Shown: positions 13,731 through 27,000, numbered from the stretch's first letter. The stretch is DNA of 64,000 bases from Galerina marginata (GCA_023014335.1 JAECYW010000002.1:682001-746000), one strand, 5' to 3'. Numbers and translations: made by a program. The notes: generated by a model from the sequence alone, not told the origin.

Positions 13731-16154
13731 ATGGCCTACGACCTGCACTCTCCTTCCTTCTCCACCGCCTCGTCCGCTTCCTTCCCCGACGACAGCCCCG
13801 TCTCAGACTCCCACTTTGACGACTATGCCTACCCCGTCTTTGCTAACACCGACTCATACCCCATCGACTACGAGTGCCACTGGTCCCCCGACATGAAGAA
13901 ACACCCCCAGGCATACCATATCCCGCGCTCCCAGAACGTCTACCCCCAGAACGGCTACAAGCCAGCGCCGTACATCCAGCCGCCTATTCCGCCACAGCGA
14001 CAGGCGCAGGCGCAGAACATCCACTCGCCGCACCCGAGCCACCCGCTGCAGCACCAGCTCGCCGCTCCGTCGCCCTCGTCCACCGCTGTCTTCGAGGTCG
14101 ACGAGGACTGGCAGCAGCACGCGCCTCACTACACCCCGCATGGCCACTCACTGGCCGCCTATTCCTCTTCTGACCCTCCGAGGATCAAGCAGGAGGATCT
14201 CCCCGGCTTCTCTGCGATCCCCGGCTACGCTGACCCTCATCTTCTCCAGCACCATCATCATCAGAGGAACACCAGCTTGTACGAGCAGCCTCTCAACCTG
14301 CCTCTGCCCTCCCAGGTCCATGATCCGAATACTAACGGCGCCCAGTACCCGTCCCATCCCTCCATTCCTCCGTCGCACTCGCACTCGCACCCACAGCCTC
14401 AATCAGCCGTTTATTTTTCTGGATCCTTCCAGCCCCAACCCCAGCAGCAGTTCCAACACGCAACCCACCACCGCCAGCACATCCAGATCCAGCCTCATGC
14501 AGCACCAGCGCACCCCGTCTTTCCAAGCCTTCAACGGTGGCACCATTCACCCGGCGGATCTATCTCCTACTACGGAGTCTTGTACATCCGCCTCCCCGCT
14601 CTCTCCATTACGCGGATTTATCGGCCGTCGTCTCTGTAGATCCCCGGTTCGGGCACCAGCATCAGCACCAGCAAGGTGGCGGGGACTTGAAAAATTCCCT
14701 GGCATGGCGCGAGGATCGGAGGGACTCCCTGGTCAGTCTCGCGGACAGCGAGCTCAGTGCGCATAGCCACCATAGCCATGGTATCCCAGAGATGGAATAG
14801 GCATGGGTATGGACGGGATGGTGGACGGTCTGGGCCTTGGTATGGCTGGTGTCGTCGTCGGAGGGATGCCGTTGGTTGGTGTTGACCAAGTCGACGCGGA
14901 GGAGGACGCGGTCGGCGAGGATGACGCCGAGGGCGATGACGATTGGGACCACGGCGTGCAGCAGGGCCAGTTCCAGGCTGTCCAGCAACTGGAGTACATC
15001 CACGAGAGGCGCGAACAGGGCGAGGCGGAGCGAGATGGCGAGGTCCAGACCCACCCAGGTGAGGTCCAGCTCAAACGGGAGGTCGACGAGGACGCCGAGG
15101 ACGAGGTCAGCGAGTCAGATAGTGCTGAGGGCGAGGTAGAGGCAGACGGTGAGGCAGAGGGCGAGGACGAGGACAAGGTCAGCGACCTCAGCTCGTCAGA
15201 GGAAGACGAGGACGACCCCGACGATCCCGAGTTCGTCCCGGGGGCACGTCGTCGCCCGCTACGCCGCCAGTCGACGTTCCCAGTAACGGGCCGCGAGTCG
15301 TCATCAGCGCCATACCAGACGTTCGCATACAGCAATATCACAGGCGAGGGACGCAGCCTGCGCCCTCGCTCGTCGTCCGCGAGGTACAACCCATATCCGA
15401 GCAGCAACAGCTACTCCGAATCGGCAGGCGGGTACTTCCCTCTGAGCAGCAGTTCGATCAGCAGTACAGCGAGCGCACTGTGGGAGGGAGGCGGTACTCC
15501 TCCGCCTCGACCTCGTCTTCCACCCAGCACCACCCACGCTCCTCCTCCTCCCACTCCCACTCCCACTCCGGGTCGCTCTCGAACTCGTCTTCCGGGCTCA
15601 CCACCACCACGACGCGCAGACGGCTGCGCCCGTCGTCCACCCTGCCTGTGCCCGTGCCCGTGCCGAACCTGACGAAGAAGTCGAGGGGGCGGCGGGTGCC
15701 GACGATGGAGTCGCTTGAGGACCTGCGCAGCGCGGCGAGCGGCGCGGGAAGGAAGCGGCAGAGCGCGGGGGGCAGGACGGCGCGGATGTACTTGTGCGAT
15801 GTTGAGGGGTGTGGGAAATGTTTTGCGCGGGGCGAGCATCTCAAACGGCATGTGAGGAGCATACATACTTATGAGAAACGTGAGTTCTTTCTACCCTGCG
15901 TTTTCTTTCTTTTTTCTTTTGTGTTTTCCATTCTGTGTGGATTAATGTGCTGATCGTTTTTTTTTTCATTTCGCGTTTTAACAGCTCATAAATGCCTATA
16001 CCCAGGGTGTGGCAAGGACTTCAGCCGGCACGATAACCTCGGCCAGCACATGCGTGTACACAAGGACTATGTCCAGGAGGGCGTCACCCCGCCTAGCTCG
16101 ACCGGCCGCTCGGTGTCGTCGTCTGCGAGGAGGAAGCCGCAGACGCAGGTGTAG
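13731..16154 (+). CDS. C2H2 zinc-finger transcription factor (frame breaks in the N-terminal half)
   Basis: The encoded protein ends in two adjacent C2H2 fingers. The first is CDVEGCGKCF..HLKRHVRSIH (C-x4-C-x12-H-x4-H). The second is CLYPGCGKDFSRHDNLGQH..H. They are joined by a short linker ending in EKPHK. This two-finger end resembles the Msn2/Seb1 class of fungal stress regulators, so a nuclear DNA-binding role is inferred. An intron at 15,880-15,984 (GTGAGT..ACAG) splits the fingers, and the stop is at 16,152-16,154. The long N-terminal part is rich in Pro, Gln, His and Ser, with an acidic Asp/Glu tract encoded near 14,900-15,220. The protein-like frame changes near 14,450, 14,605, 14,795 and 15,240 (a CCCGGGGG run), so the gene is not one open frame as given. 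Whether these are consensus errors or real mutations cannot be told from sequence alone. Confidence 0.8.
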
Positions 16155-17655
16155 GTTCTGGCCAAGGCGGGAGGCGGCTTTTGAAGCTTATTAGAGGCTG
16201 TTCTTCGTAAGGCCTTGGATGGAATGGGGACGACCCTCTAACTCTGCCTTGTCGAAAATCGAGACGACAAATGCACTCAACTTGCAACGCGAAGAATCTC
16301 GTGGACTTTTTCCTTACTTTATACTTCTTACTTTTGCGGGATTCACTTTCAAGTTCTTTTCTACGGCTCCTCTTCTTCCGCCTTATGCTTATGCACTTCT
16401 ACTTCTTACACACACACCCTCTTGTGAAATTTTTCTATGGTCGGTCGATTATCAGCATTTGTGGTTGTTACCCTTCCTCTCGTTTATCGATGATTTTTTT
16501 TGGGGCATTTTGTTGCGCATCTATTCACTCATCCATATCCCAAATCCAATCCAATCCAATCCAATCAACAACGCATCAGATTCTATTTCTTTCACACAAG
16601 CATGCATTTTTTCATGAAAATATTCTCTCTCGCCTGGCTCTCTCTCTCATCATCTCAGCCCGTCTCTTCTCACCGACCCACAGGCAATCTCAAGCTTCTC
16701 CTTACGGGAGTGGAGGCCCAAAAGGACGACATGGTGCTTTCCCCGGTTCGTCCGTCTTCTCCCGAGGCTCCTCCGAGTGAGTGTCGCGCGCCTCGTCAGA
16801 ATTCTCGTCTTCCCCATCTATCTATCTGTCTGCTTGTCTGCCTGCCTGCCAATTCATTTCATTTCCTCTTCCCCGCTGGCATTTGCGATTTCGTCGCGTG
16901 GCGTGCCCGCGCTCTCGCTCACTCTCACATCTACGTATCTGTCTACCCCCTACCCGCTCCTCGCCGCACGCCGCAATCTCCATCTCCATCGACTCTGAAC
17001 GCCGTTTCTCATCCCTTCCACGCCAAGCATCCGCCACCAAACCCGTCGACCTGTTTCAAGCTACCTCGCCGCACTTGTTTTCTCGTATAAACGCCGTAAA
17101 ACTCGTATTATAAACCGGCACATCCAACTTCATCTATAAACCGGCGCAGCCCACCACCTCTGGCCTCATCCTCCGTATACCATGCTTAAAGCAACACGTT
17201 CGGCTTATTTTACACCTTAACTTACCCGCCCCGCAGCGGATTGAAATGCATGCATCCTATGCAAACGCGCGTACACAATTGGATTTTACTCGTATAGCAC
17301 GTACTTATTGGTATTCATATCTACTTTTTAAACTGTGTATCTGAGCTGCGACTTAATGGGAATTTAGCGCTTTTTAACTCGAATGGTTCTCGCTTTTAAT
17401 GGACGTTCTCTGGGCTCTTTTCTACTCGGCATCTGAACAACGACCCAACGGCTTATTTGCGCTTTTTTTGACTCGATCTGATTGAACTTTCCCTGGGCCT
17501 GTCTTTATTTCTCATCCCATTCAGAGTTTGTTTCTTTTTGATCATGATTCATGATGGACCGAAGGCGACCTTTTTTTTGGAGACGAGCTTGGCTGAGGTT
17601 CGACCCTTGACTCTGGTGAGAGGCCCATTGCACCCGCGCAAACATTTGTATTGAA
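16155..17655. other. 3' region of the C2H2 gene and intergenic DNA
   Basis: Pyrimidine-rich sequence with simple repeats, no recognised gene. It probably includes the C2H2 3' UTR. Confidence 0.4.
16546..16565 (+). repeat. CCAAT pentanucleotide microsatellite
   Basis: Four to five consecutive copies of the pentamer. A second low-complexity tract (TATC/TGTC/TGCC repeats) lies at about 16,818-16,852. Confidence 0.7.
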
Positions 17656-17685
17656 TTGAACTTTCTTTCCCCGCACAGTGACGAT

Positions 17686-19236
17686 ATGTCTACCCCAGAC
17701 TGTCCGTCTATTTTATTCGAGCCAGAAATAATCGCGGACGCGTGTACCCTGCCCTGGGCAGCTGATTCTGCTGATGCCCAGTGGGCGAAAGCTGCCGCGT
17801 CTCTGGACATGCGAAAAATCCCTCGACCCAACCCACCGCCCATCCCAAGTCCAGCCTGGCAAAGGACTCACCGTGGACCTCTCAAAATACGAGGCGATTC
17901 GCGATTTGCATCTCGCATTCGCTATAGCCTTCTTGGATGCCACCTCGCACTCTGTGAGTGAGATAATTTTGTTCTATTTCTGCGATAAGGGATAGGTTTG
18001 GTGCGCTCATATGATCAGCAGCCCAGGATGACCTTGTGCGGGGACTGCTGCGCAAACGCTACAGAACGGTGAGGTCTATTTATACTCTGGGCTTCCCGGG
18101 CGGACCGTTCGTTGGGAGCCTATTTTGTCAGTGTGGACCCCCAAGATATCCCTGCCCAGCACAGAAGGCCTGTCTGTTTGGCTGTTTGGCGGTGACTGAG
18201 CCTGGGTATGCTCGGTCTGTAAATAGCCCTTGGCGAGCTTGAGAGCAGCCTGGGATGCCTCTTGGGCTATTTCTGTTATCCTGCACATTGCTTCTTTCGA
18301 GCCACCTCCGGGGTTGCGCCAACTTTTGAAATCTTGATCGCACCGTTCGTCATTCTCACCACAGCTATGGGCCCGCTGTGCTGATATTTCATTGTTCGCC
18401 GGACGAAGACGAGTTCCGAGTGGTTAAAGACTTTGCCTCGCTGCCCTCGCTTTCAATAGGACGGGATTCCGAACGGGATCTTAATTCCGTTTGCGCACGA
18501 TGATGCAAGAGAACAGGAACGCCCGTTTTTCGAAATATCTGCCTGTGTGTATGGATGGCGTCACTTCTGATATGCTTGCCTGGATTGTTACCTTGTTTCC
18601 TCTGGGTAGACTTCGGTGGCCGAATTTTTTGAGGTGTAGAGTGACCCAGGCTGCGACCTTTCTCTCTCACCTGGTTCCACCGCATCTACTTACTCTGGCG
18701 TTCCAAGCAGCCTGCTCTGTTAAGGTGCTTATCTCGAACTCCCTCGGATGTCGACACTCATATCTAAGCGATAGACTCCGTTGTCGGATTCAAGATACCC
18801 ATTCTGATTCTTTGAACCTTAGCTATGTACGGACTATAAAAGATACGCCTCGGCAGGGTGACTCCATCTTGGGTTCTGACTCTTTGGAGACATCATTCTA
18901 TTTCTGGTGAATGAAACTATACACAAACAGTGATTGCGATGAATGAGTTGCCACCGCCGCCTCGTGCGTTCTACTCGCCTTCCGTTGAGCTTCGCGGGGG
19001 AAGGGACGCAGTAGGAGGGCCAACTCGTCCGGTAATCCTTGGTGTTCCTTCTCTTTCGCTCTTGATGCCGACGCCAATGATATGATATCGATTTTCCTCC
19101 TCGGCTCGTTCTTCTACTCCCGCAGGATCGCCACGTATTCTTGTACTGCGCCACAGAATACGCCCACATGACGGTGCGTGTGTCCAAGTCCGAGTCGATG
19201 GTGCAAAGCAATCCATATGCTCATGTAAAAATCAGT
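17686..19236 (+). pseudogene. Possible decayed gene of unknown family
   Basis: Several plus-strand segments look like protein but do not join. One starts at ATG 17,686 (MSTPDCPSILFEPEIIADAC). A segment in another frame near 17,870-17,950 contains GLTVDLSKYEAIRDLHLAF and is followed by a GTGAGT donor. A last segment near 19,120-19,236 contains HVFLYCATEYAHMTVRVSKS and ends at a stop. The order suggests one multi-exon gene broken by frame changes and stops. I do not recognise a domain and give no function. Chance open frames remain possible. Confidence 0.25.
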
Positions 19237-19307
19237 TAGGATTTCATTTTGGTGAACAGGAAGTCTGAGAGACGGCTGCAGAATTAGCAGCGTCAATCAC
19301 TGGAGAT

Positions 19308-19742
19308 ATGCGTCTGTATCTGCATCGACGCGTGCTTCTTTGCTTCTCGTCGATTGCTTCTCTCGCCACGATTGGAGGTTATCTCCTCGCTCCTCGCTGG
19401 CCTTACTACCGCCATCTTGGACCGCTGGGCCTATCTTACCTTGCCAAAGGCACATCTTGCTCCAAGGAGCTTTTTATCTTTCACCTCGAGACATTAGCCG
19501 TTTGGCCACGTCTTATGTTGATTTATCGGGCAGGTGCCAATGGATCAAAGACACCGCTTATCGTTCTATTTACAAACATGTATGATACACGGTCCTTCAC
19601 GGTCCTTAAGGTCGTGTATCTCCGTGACTGGGGCCAAGAACCCTCAGAAGCTTTGTTTCAAAAATGGAATATAATTTTACAAAGAGGGAGATATAAATTT
19701 GAGATCCTGAGGGCTGGCCTAGACTTTCGAGGCTTCCACTAG
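19308..19742 (+). other. Unrecognised 144-codon open frame
   Basis: An open frame of 144 residues starts with a hydrophobic stretch (LLCFSSIASLATIGGYLLA) that could be a signal anchor. The rest has no recognisable domain, and no flanking exon chain was found. It may be a chance frame in decayed DNA. Confidence 0.2.
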
Positions 19743-21797
19743 TAATGACAGCTAAATTTTCATGAACTACAGTCGATGGAAACAACGCGTATCCATGTGC
19801 CAGTGGAGTTTCACGATTACTTACAGGCCTCTAACGTCGGAGGACTATAGGATGGAGGAACAGGCATATTCTCTTTTGCCTTGACTACAAATGACATTAT
19901 ACAAGATCTTGAATTCTCGACCTGGAAGAAGGAACGGCCGGTCGAACAGTCGCCGTTGGTCACATTGCTATCGCGCACATTGCTGAGGGCTAGGATACGT
20001 CTATGGTTTGGGCCCAAAAGCTCAGTGCCGAATTCGATTCGGTGTTACGAAATTTAATTAAGCAATCTCTGTTGCGATGATTCGGAATCCAAGCTGTGAT
20101 CAAAATGCAGACACGGATGCTTTTACCGGCTTCATTAAAAACATGCAAAGCCGGTTGGTTGTTGACCACTTGACCTATCTGGTGCTTCAGCTACAGTGTC
20201 AACTCAAAATACACTCACCGTAACATAAGTGACATACGTTTGACTTGGAACAGTGCCAGTAGCGGGGTTTAGCTTCAATGCTCTGCAACTGTCCTGTTTC
20301 GTAAACATCAGACGTTTTGGACATTCGACCAATCTGGGTCTAAATGTGGCGCTGTTTTGCCATCTGGAGTCTGGAAGCGCCTGAATGTTCAGGGTCATCA
20401 GAAGGGGGAATACTGTCGGGAAACAATTTGTCATCCGAGGCGGGTCAGCTGCAAGGTGCAAGGGCATTGGCATTGGCGTCGGCTGGCGTTTACCATATTG
20501 CGACGTTTTCGGCGGTTACTCTTGTGGGACGGCGCAGTGGCCAATCCTGGATCTTTGTCAGGGCTTGGCCTTGTGCTTGAAGGTCATTTGGTCTGCCACT
20601 TGAAGGTATACTTAAATGCCATAGTCAACATCTCGAATGTGCCTAGATTCCTTCCAGAGATAACCGTTGACCGTTGACGGATTTAGAAGTTTTTTCAGAC
20701 CTGATCTTGGCCGCCCGATGCCGACCGTCCCCGATAGCTGGTAAAGCTTTACATGTTGGAAGGGACTAACATGGATTGGAGTCGAACAACTGATACTATC
20801 ATGCTCTTCCCATGAATGCCACGATGATGTGCTGGCACATGAAGGGAGGTCGTTCAGTATAGGCAGAGTTAAGATGTGGGTTACTGACTTTACTATCTTC
20901 GGCAATATCAGTGTGCAGTCAGGTCCGGCACATTTCAGTTATGGCATACGAAATAGAGTGTTCTTCGTCCGTTTCCCCCGCTTTTCGACTTCTTCAGTTA
21001 CCGAAAGTCGCATTTGACTGTGGATCTGAGATGGAACCTGTCATAGGTCAAGGTCCGGTTATGTCCCGAGCGGAGGTGTGACAGCTATGACAAACAAATG
21101 TAAATCTGATAGAAATGTTTTGGTTTGTGAAGTCTTCGATATGCAAGTCGTACAAAGGTGTAGGCATGGCTTGCAGCGGGCAGGGCCTCCCCAAACACCA
21201 AGTTCTTCTCTACGGAGTATTAGTTAATCGATCATTGATAGAAAGAAATTGACTAACGAACAAGAGCAGTTTTTCCGAGGTTCTTTCCGACAACCGGAAG
21301 TGCCTGTAGAATTGAGCACAAAATGTGCAATGCCTTCTATCCGTTCCTGTTTCGAGGAATAGAGTAGTGCCTTGGCCATGCGGTACCATTTACACTCTAG
21401 CACCTGTTCACCGTCTTCGAATGTCTCTAGAAAATAGAAGTAGGCGCCTCCGTCGTATATTGATCATTTTGTGCGTTTTACATAGCCCCTTTGCTCGGCT
21501 CCGTTTTAGCGGCATAGTTGCTGAGTCTCGTGCGCTCTAGTCTCCGATTGTCGTCTTGGATCGACAGTCTGACCATTGGCGATACAGTCAGTAAGTAGAG
21601 AGCAGCTTAATCATACCATGGCTGAGCTCTCACCGTCTTTGGCCTTGTTCTTGTTCTCATGGATTCCATTTGTCCGACGTCATCAACTGGTTTCGCCGCA
21701 CTCCTGGAAGAATTGTCAGGATTCTCGCCAGACCTGAGAGCGCCGAGAATTAATCGATTGGTCATGAAACCGCAGCAACCCTGTCGGCCGTAGGGTA
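19743..21797. other. Intergenic or decayed DNA
   Basis: Short frames with some protein-like minus-strand patches (for example FFQVENSRSCIMSFVVKAKE near 19,860-19,930) but no family recognised and no continuous exon chain. The right end abuts the mariner-type MITE. Confidence 0.35.
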
Positions 21798-22468
21798 CAG
21801 TTGCGGACAAGCAAACACATCAAATCCGGTATCTCGGGAACGCGAATTTTCTGGGGAAATCTGACGACGGATTTGAACTCGGACGGTCGATTAGAGCCTA
21901 AAAACAGTGTTTTCGTAGAATTCCCACGAGGTTTTAGGGGCGCCAAATTTTTTGACAAAATTTTCGACATATTTACCCTTGCGGGAGGGGTATGGGAGCC
22001 AAAAAAAAATGTCACTATAGGACTGGAAGGATGGCGACGTCGCCGATGTGTCATTTCTTTCTTGAACGTAAGCTCTGGGCCGGAAACACCACAATTGGAT
22101 AACGTCAGGATTGACCTTCGGTCCAAAATGGGCATGTAGGGTCTTGCAAGACCCTTTTTCCCACATGCTTATACATTTTTTCCTAAAGGAACGGCTCGAT
22201 AACTTGTCGAGATTTTTTGGGATCCGACGGGGCACATCGAAAGGAGTCTAAAAATGAATTTTCGGAGATTTTAGGGTCACTTTTTGACGTACGCCAATAT
22301 TTTTGAGGTTGAAAATCCTTATATGGACGATTTCGGAAAAAGTGCTCGTGCAAATGTGAAGCTGGATGCTAAACTAAGCATTTTACACCATTTCCATAAT
22401 ATTCCGGTGTTTTGAGGAACCCTGAAAAGTCGATGACCAAATTTGATGTGTTTGCTTGTCCGCAACTG
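21798..22468. mobile_element. Non-autonomous Tc1/mariner-type element (MITE), 671 bp
   Basis: The element begins CAGTTGCGGACAAG and ends with the exact reverse complement. The terminal inverted repeats are 28 bp and perfect (21,798-21,825 and 22,441-22,468). It is flanked on both sides by the dinucleotide TA, the target duplicated by Tc1/mariner transposases, and the CAGT terminus is typical of that superfamily. The interior has no recognisable transposase or DDE/D domain, so it is probably mobilised in trans. An 18-bp perfect palindrome lies inside (22,138-22,155). The perfect TIRs suggest fairly recent insertion. Superfamily assignment rests on TIR end and TSD only. Confidence 0.85.
22138..22155. 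repeat. 18-bp perfect palindrome inside the MITE
   Basis: AGGGTCTTGCAAGACCCT reads the same on both strands. It is followed by TTTTTCCC and flanked by GCATGT/ACATGC arms, so a longer imperfect hairpin is possible. Confidence 0.8.
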
Positions 22469-23075
22469 TATCGAGTCCAGGAAATAAGGCGGTTTCCAGA
22501 GACGGCAGGATTATTAATGGCCGACCGACAAACTGGCGGGGAGATGGGAGAGAAAGGTAAACCATGCGAGTTAGAAATAGTGCCTTCCAAAGGTATGGAG
22601 TCCAGATTGCGCTGTGCCATTAACATGTCTCCTGGGACCAGATGTTCTAACCAGGGTAGTCCTTGGACGGGTCGTACCATCCAAAAATGTTTGTAATTGG
22701 GTCCCTCAAATCACACTGGCCGGTCGAAGGAAAAAGTTGCAAGATATGGGTTAATAGATCGACCAAGATGGGATATCTTACCGCTACATTGATGTCCATA
22801 ACCATCGTTTTACAAATATAGGCTCGGCACTTGTTATATATGCTGACCAGGTAGCTAATACAACGGTAGTAGAAGTCTGCGGAGTATTTTTGAGCTTCGC
22901 GTGGAAGAAAAAAACAATATCTGGTACTCACAACTAGGTATTATAATCACACAGTGATATAGGATGAGAGACCGTGGTGAATACAAGAAAAGACGACATG
23001 GCGTATGCGAATAAGTTGACGATAGCGCAGAAAACGAAAGCAGCGTGGGTCCGAGGGTGAGGTAAGACTCATCCA
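22469..23075. other. Intergenic, possible decayed minus-strand gene
   Basis: Minus-strand frames here (22,369-22,680, 22,647-22,931 and 22,855-23,076) are hydrophobic in places and protein-like, but they do not join cleanly and no family is recognised. They may be remnants of a membrane-protein gene next to the MITE. The frames on either side of the MITE do not continue each other after removing the element. Confidence 0.3.
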
Positions 23076-23777
23076 CTATGCATCATCGGTCATTATAGCG
23101 AAGAATTCTTGCTCGCTGATCTCGCCGTCTTGATCAAGATCAAATTCGTCAATCATAGCTTTACTGTTTGGAGGAGGATAAATTTCAGAGCTCTATGTAT
23201 CTGTCAGACCGGGGAACTCACAGTTCGTCGTCCTCTAACCGATCGCCGATCTCCTTTGCTACACGCCTGAGATTCCGTAGACTGATTTTCCCAGTCCCAT
23301 CATCATCAAATAATTTGAAGGCGCGGCGAATTTCTTCCATGGGATCTCGTTCTAGTATTCGTTCGCTCACTAGAGAAAGAAGGTGCGTAAGTCAAAAGTA
23401 TCGGGGAAGCCACCGTGTTTAATCGCATGTGAAAGTTATGACGCGAAGTGGCCATCGAAAAACGCGTCAAGGTTCGCGTTCACCCAAACTCAACCGTATC
23501 CAAAGAGTTGCGACTTACTGATTTTCGCAAAGTCCTGGAAATCCATCAAGCCTACATTCTCCTTATCATGGTCGCGTAGAAGTTTCAGTACTTCTGCCTT
23601 CTTCAAATCGAAACCTAGAGCCCGCATCGCGACTTTGAGCTCATGATAATCCACACATCCGTCCTTGTCTGTGTCGAAAAGCTCAAAGGCTTCTTTTATT
23701 TCTTGCTTTTGTTCATCGGTAAGCTCTGGACGTGGATGCCGTCGCTTGGCCTTTTGGGCAGCAGCTGAGGTGTACAT
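23076..23777 (-). CDS. Centrin (Cdc31-type calcium-binding protein)
   Basis: Exons 23,519-23,777, 23,222-23,369 and 23,076-23,163 join in frame to a 164-residue protein, the usual centrin length. A basic N-terminus ([21 protein letters not shown]) precedes four EF-hand-like regions. The loops are [12 protein letters not shown] (about 35-46), a degenerate [24 protein letters not shown] (about 108-119) and [12 protein letters not shown]. Centrins act at microtubule organising centres: in fungi Cdc31 is needed for spindle pole body duplication and also works with nuclear export and DNA-repair partners. Loop 2 lacks the usual spacing of acidic ligands, which is common in the family. Introns are GTAAGT..CTAG and GTGAGT..CAG. 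The start is 281 bp from the divergent RdRP start, so the two share an upstream region. Confidence 0.95.
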
Positions 23778-24058
23778 GGTGGGTGTAAGTCGTTGAGAAC
23801 TGCTTCAACGTGACAGAATTACTGAACGCGTCAGCACGTGATGATTTGTCACGAATGCCAAAAGAAGACACTCATCAACTTTGATTCCGCACATTCTTCT
23901 GGTTCTGTGAAGGCGGCGAGGTGCTCTGAGCCTTTTATCACTATTATCACTCGGAATCTTCTCACCCTATCTAATATCAATCAGCAGTTCCAGATACCCG
24001 TCCTTTCTCTTTGATACCATAATTTTCCCATCTTGTCCAATATCCAAGTCCGCGACCC
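23778..24058. promoter_or_regulatory. Shared divergent promoter of centrin and RdRP
   Basis: Only 281 bp separate the two start codons on opposite strands, so regulatory elements for both genes must lie here or overlap the genes. No specific factor site is claimed. Confidence 0.5.
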
Positions 24059-27000
24059 ATGCCACAAACGCCTTTCAACAGGGTCAGTATTTGCGATCTC
24101 CACTGGACGACTGTCTTTCTAACTAGTCCATAGGATAGCACGTCTGATAACGCTTCTGCTGCTGATGTCGAAACATCCGATGCTGCCTCGACGGGTTTGT
24201 TATTGTTGGTTTATTTGCATAACGAGCGCTAACTATCTACTAGACGACTCCTGGGTTGTGTCTCATTCCGATAGAAAGAAGAAAGGCAAGCTACCGGCTA
24301 TGTCTCCTACCCCACGGGGCAAAACTGAAGGGCGGCGCGCACTCGAGTCCCCAAAGTTTACTCCTTCGCCCTCCCGAGCCCAGGAAAAGAACCGCCGGGG
24401 CAAAGACGTTTCCGTCAATCAGGTGGCAAGTGGTGAGTTAAACGGTATACTCTATTCATCCTCCTGTTGATGCGATTTCAGCAGGAGCTTCCAGTTCTCT
24501 GAATCGAACCCCATCCACTCCCTCGAAGGCCACTTCAAAGAGCACGCCTAGTACCCGGACTGACGCAATTGAGAACGCGTTTAAGAAGATTGTATTGAAT
24601 GGATCGCGTTGGTTAAACATTTTCTTTTCATACGACAAATTAATTATTCTACTCCAATAGTCACTGCTATTCCAACACGAGCGGAAAGGTTACCCCAGGT
24701 AAGTCTCAGACATGACTTCGTGATTGATATGCTGACGACCACTGTAGCAGCCTACTTCCAACCGACGGGTCATTGTCATAGATGATTCTGACGACGAAGA
24801 AGGTGATTGTGTTCTGGAATTTGTTCCTTGCGTCCGTTCTAACGGCTCCCAGTTTTTACGGATGTCGAAGTTTCAATGCCGCCGATGAAGGCCTCAGAAT
24901 TTTATGGACGGCCCCCTCCAATTACGGCTGACTCCTCCCAATCGTCAATGAATTCGATTTTTTCGCGTGTGTCTGCAGCAAGCAGTGCCTCTTCTCTTGA
25001 AGAGTCATCCGTGGAAACAGAAACGAAGTCCTCCTCACGCGATATTAGGCCCTCTCGTGTGGAAGATATCTTCCACTCATCGGCTTCCCCTAACGTCACG
25101 AGGCGGAAACCTCAGAAATCTCCTGGTATCACATCACAAGGCCCACCAACGTTATCCACTGTCAGTGAGACTGAAACCCCGGAACTGATTTCGAAGTTTG
25201 CGAGAAGTTCATTTGGTGTAGAACTTGATCCCGTTTTTATCGCCCATTGCGACGAAACCCAGAGATTGATGGACAACTACCAGATAGAATGGGGGACGCA
25301 ATTCGAGCTCGCAAGGGGTGTTTCTACTGGAGCTTGGAGTTGGGCCGACGTCAGGCAACATCTCCACGAACTGAAAGGCCCAAACGCAGACAGTGCGTTC
25401 AAAGTCCAACGGGTGATGCGTGGTCGTGCTGTGGGACCTGTCCAACCAGCCAATCTCTACCTTTGGTGTGCCCTAACGTTTTCCTATTGAGGCTGCCCGT
25501 ACTTAATCTTTATCAGGAAAGAACTTGACCGCGAGCAGTCTGCCATCAAGGAGAATCGTTCTCGGGGGTTGGGCCTTATGGGCGAATGGGAAGGGGTGCC
25601 GAACTGGTACGGTGGTCAAATCCAACAACTGGCTCGGCTCGTTAAGGAGGGTGGCTCATACAAGCTCACCCTCGAGCCCATGGAAAAGCGTCGATCCCAT
25701 CGCTTTGCGCGATTTTATGGTTCAAGACGATTTTTGCAATTACGGATTCCGGAGGAAATCTTGAAGAAGGAAAACTCCAGGGTTAAGAGCTTCCTTACAA
25801 AGAAGTTTATTTTGTGTGGCCGCACCTTTGTACCTTTCCAATCGAAGGAAAAAGGTCTCTACATGGTTGAGACTACCGACAATTGGGGCCGGTCATCTCA
25901 GGACTGGTGCGGTGACCAATTCCGCCTATCCTTCAGCCAATTCATAAACTGGCACAATCCTCTGGAGAAAGCCAAGAATTACGAGCAGGTGTGTCGCCAT
26001 ACTTCACTGGCTGGTTGCAGAGCATCTCAACTTGATACATAGGTCCTCAGCAAGTATGCGACACGTTTTGCTCTTGGTTTGTCCAACTCAGTTCCAGCGC
26101 TTGAGTTTGACGAGAATAACATCATATTTATCGACGATATAAGTAGGGTTCATTTGAGGTCGTCCTATTACTCGTGTCTGATTCGGTTCTCTAGCTGCAT
26201 CTGACTGGCCAGTGGGCAAGAAGAACCCTCCAGCGCATAAACTCATGACAGATGGTTGCGGTTTTCTCAACCATGCAGCATTATATCAGATCATGAAATA
26301 TCTGGGATATGAAAGTCTTCCGGCCGGCGTTCAAGGGCGGATTGACGGTAGCAAAGGATTTTGGATTCTTCATCCATCCGATGACTCGCCCTCTCCTAAG
26401 ATCTGGATACGAAACTCTCAGAACAAGATAAAGAATGTGTTGTTTGACCGTGCACACAGAATTTTCGACCTCCTTGGTCCTTCTCGTCCATCACCAGAGT
26501 TTGCCCTTACGAAGCAGAGCATTATCAATGTCTTTGCCAACGGAATCCCTTCAACAACCCTCATTCAATTTATGGAAGAAGGTCTGGAGGATGTAGTATT
26601 GCCTCTGCTGGATTGGAACAGACCCAATGCAATGCTTTTCTTGTGGCATGCTGTCAACAAAGCGGGAAGCGTTTCAAGTGCAAGGACTCAAAGGCTCGCC
26701 ACCTCACTCAACAGGGTTCTTGGATTGAAGGGTCGTGATTGGGGTCGGGAAGACGAAACAGATCCTGACAACATAGATCCTGAGGCTACTGACGATGGAG
26801 CGCCGACGCATACAGGCAGAAACAAACACAGTGGAGGTAAGGTATTTTGCTGAGCAGGTTAAAGCATGTCTAATTCCCAGGTTGTCAGGCGCACATGGGC
26901 TCCATGAATCTGTGATGGAACTTATTCAAGCCGGATTCCATCCAGAAACGAACAAATATCTCAACGACAAGCTTGGATGGGTAATAAGGAATGTCATTGA

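Noticed and set aside
14754..15407. A minus-strand Ser-rich protein opposite the C2H2 gene
   Set aside because: The Ser/Thr-rich translation is the reverse reading of the acidic Asp/Glu codons of the zinc-finger gene.
21607..22680. One gene interrupted by the mariner-type MITE
   Set aside because: Removing the element and one TA copy does not give a continuous frame between the protein-like flanks.
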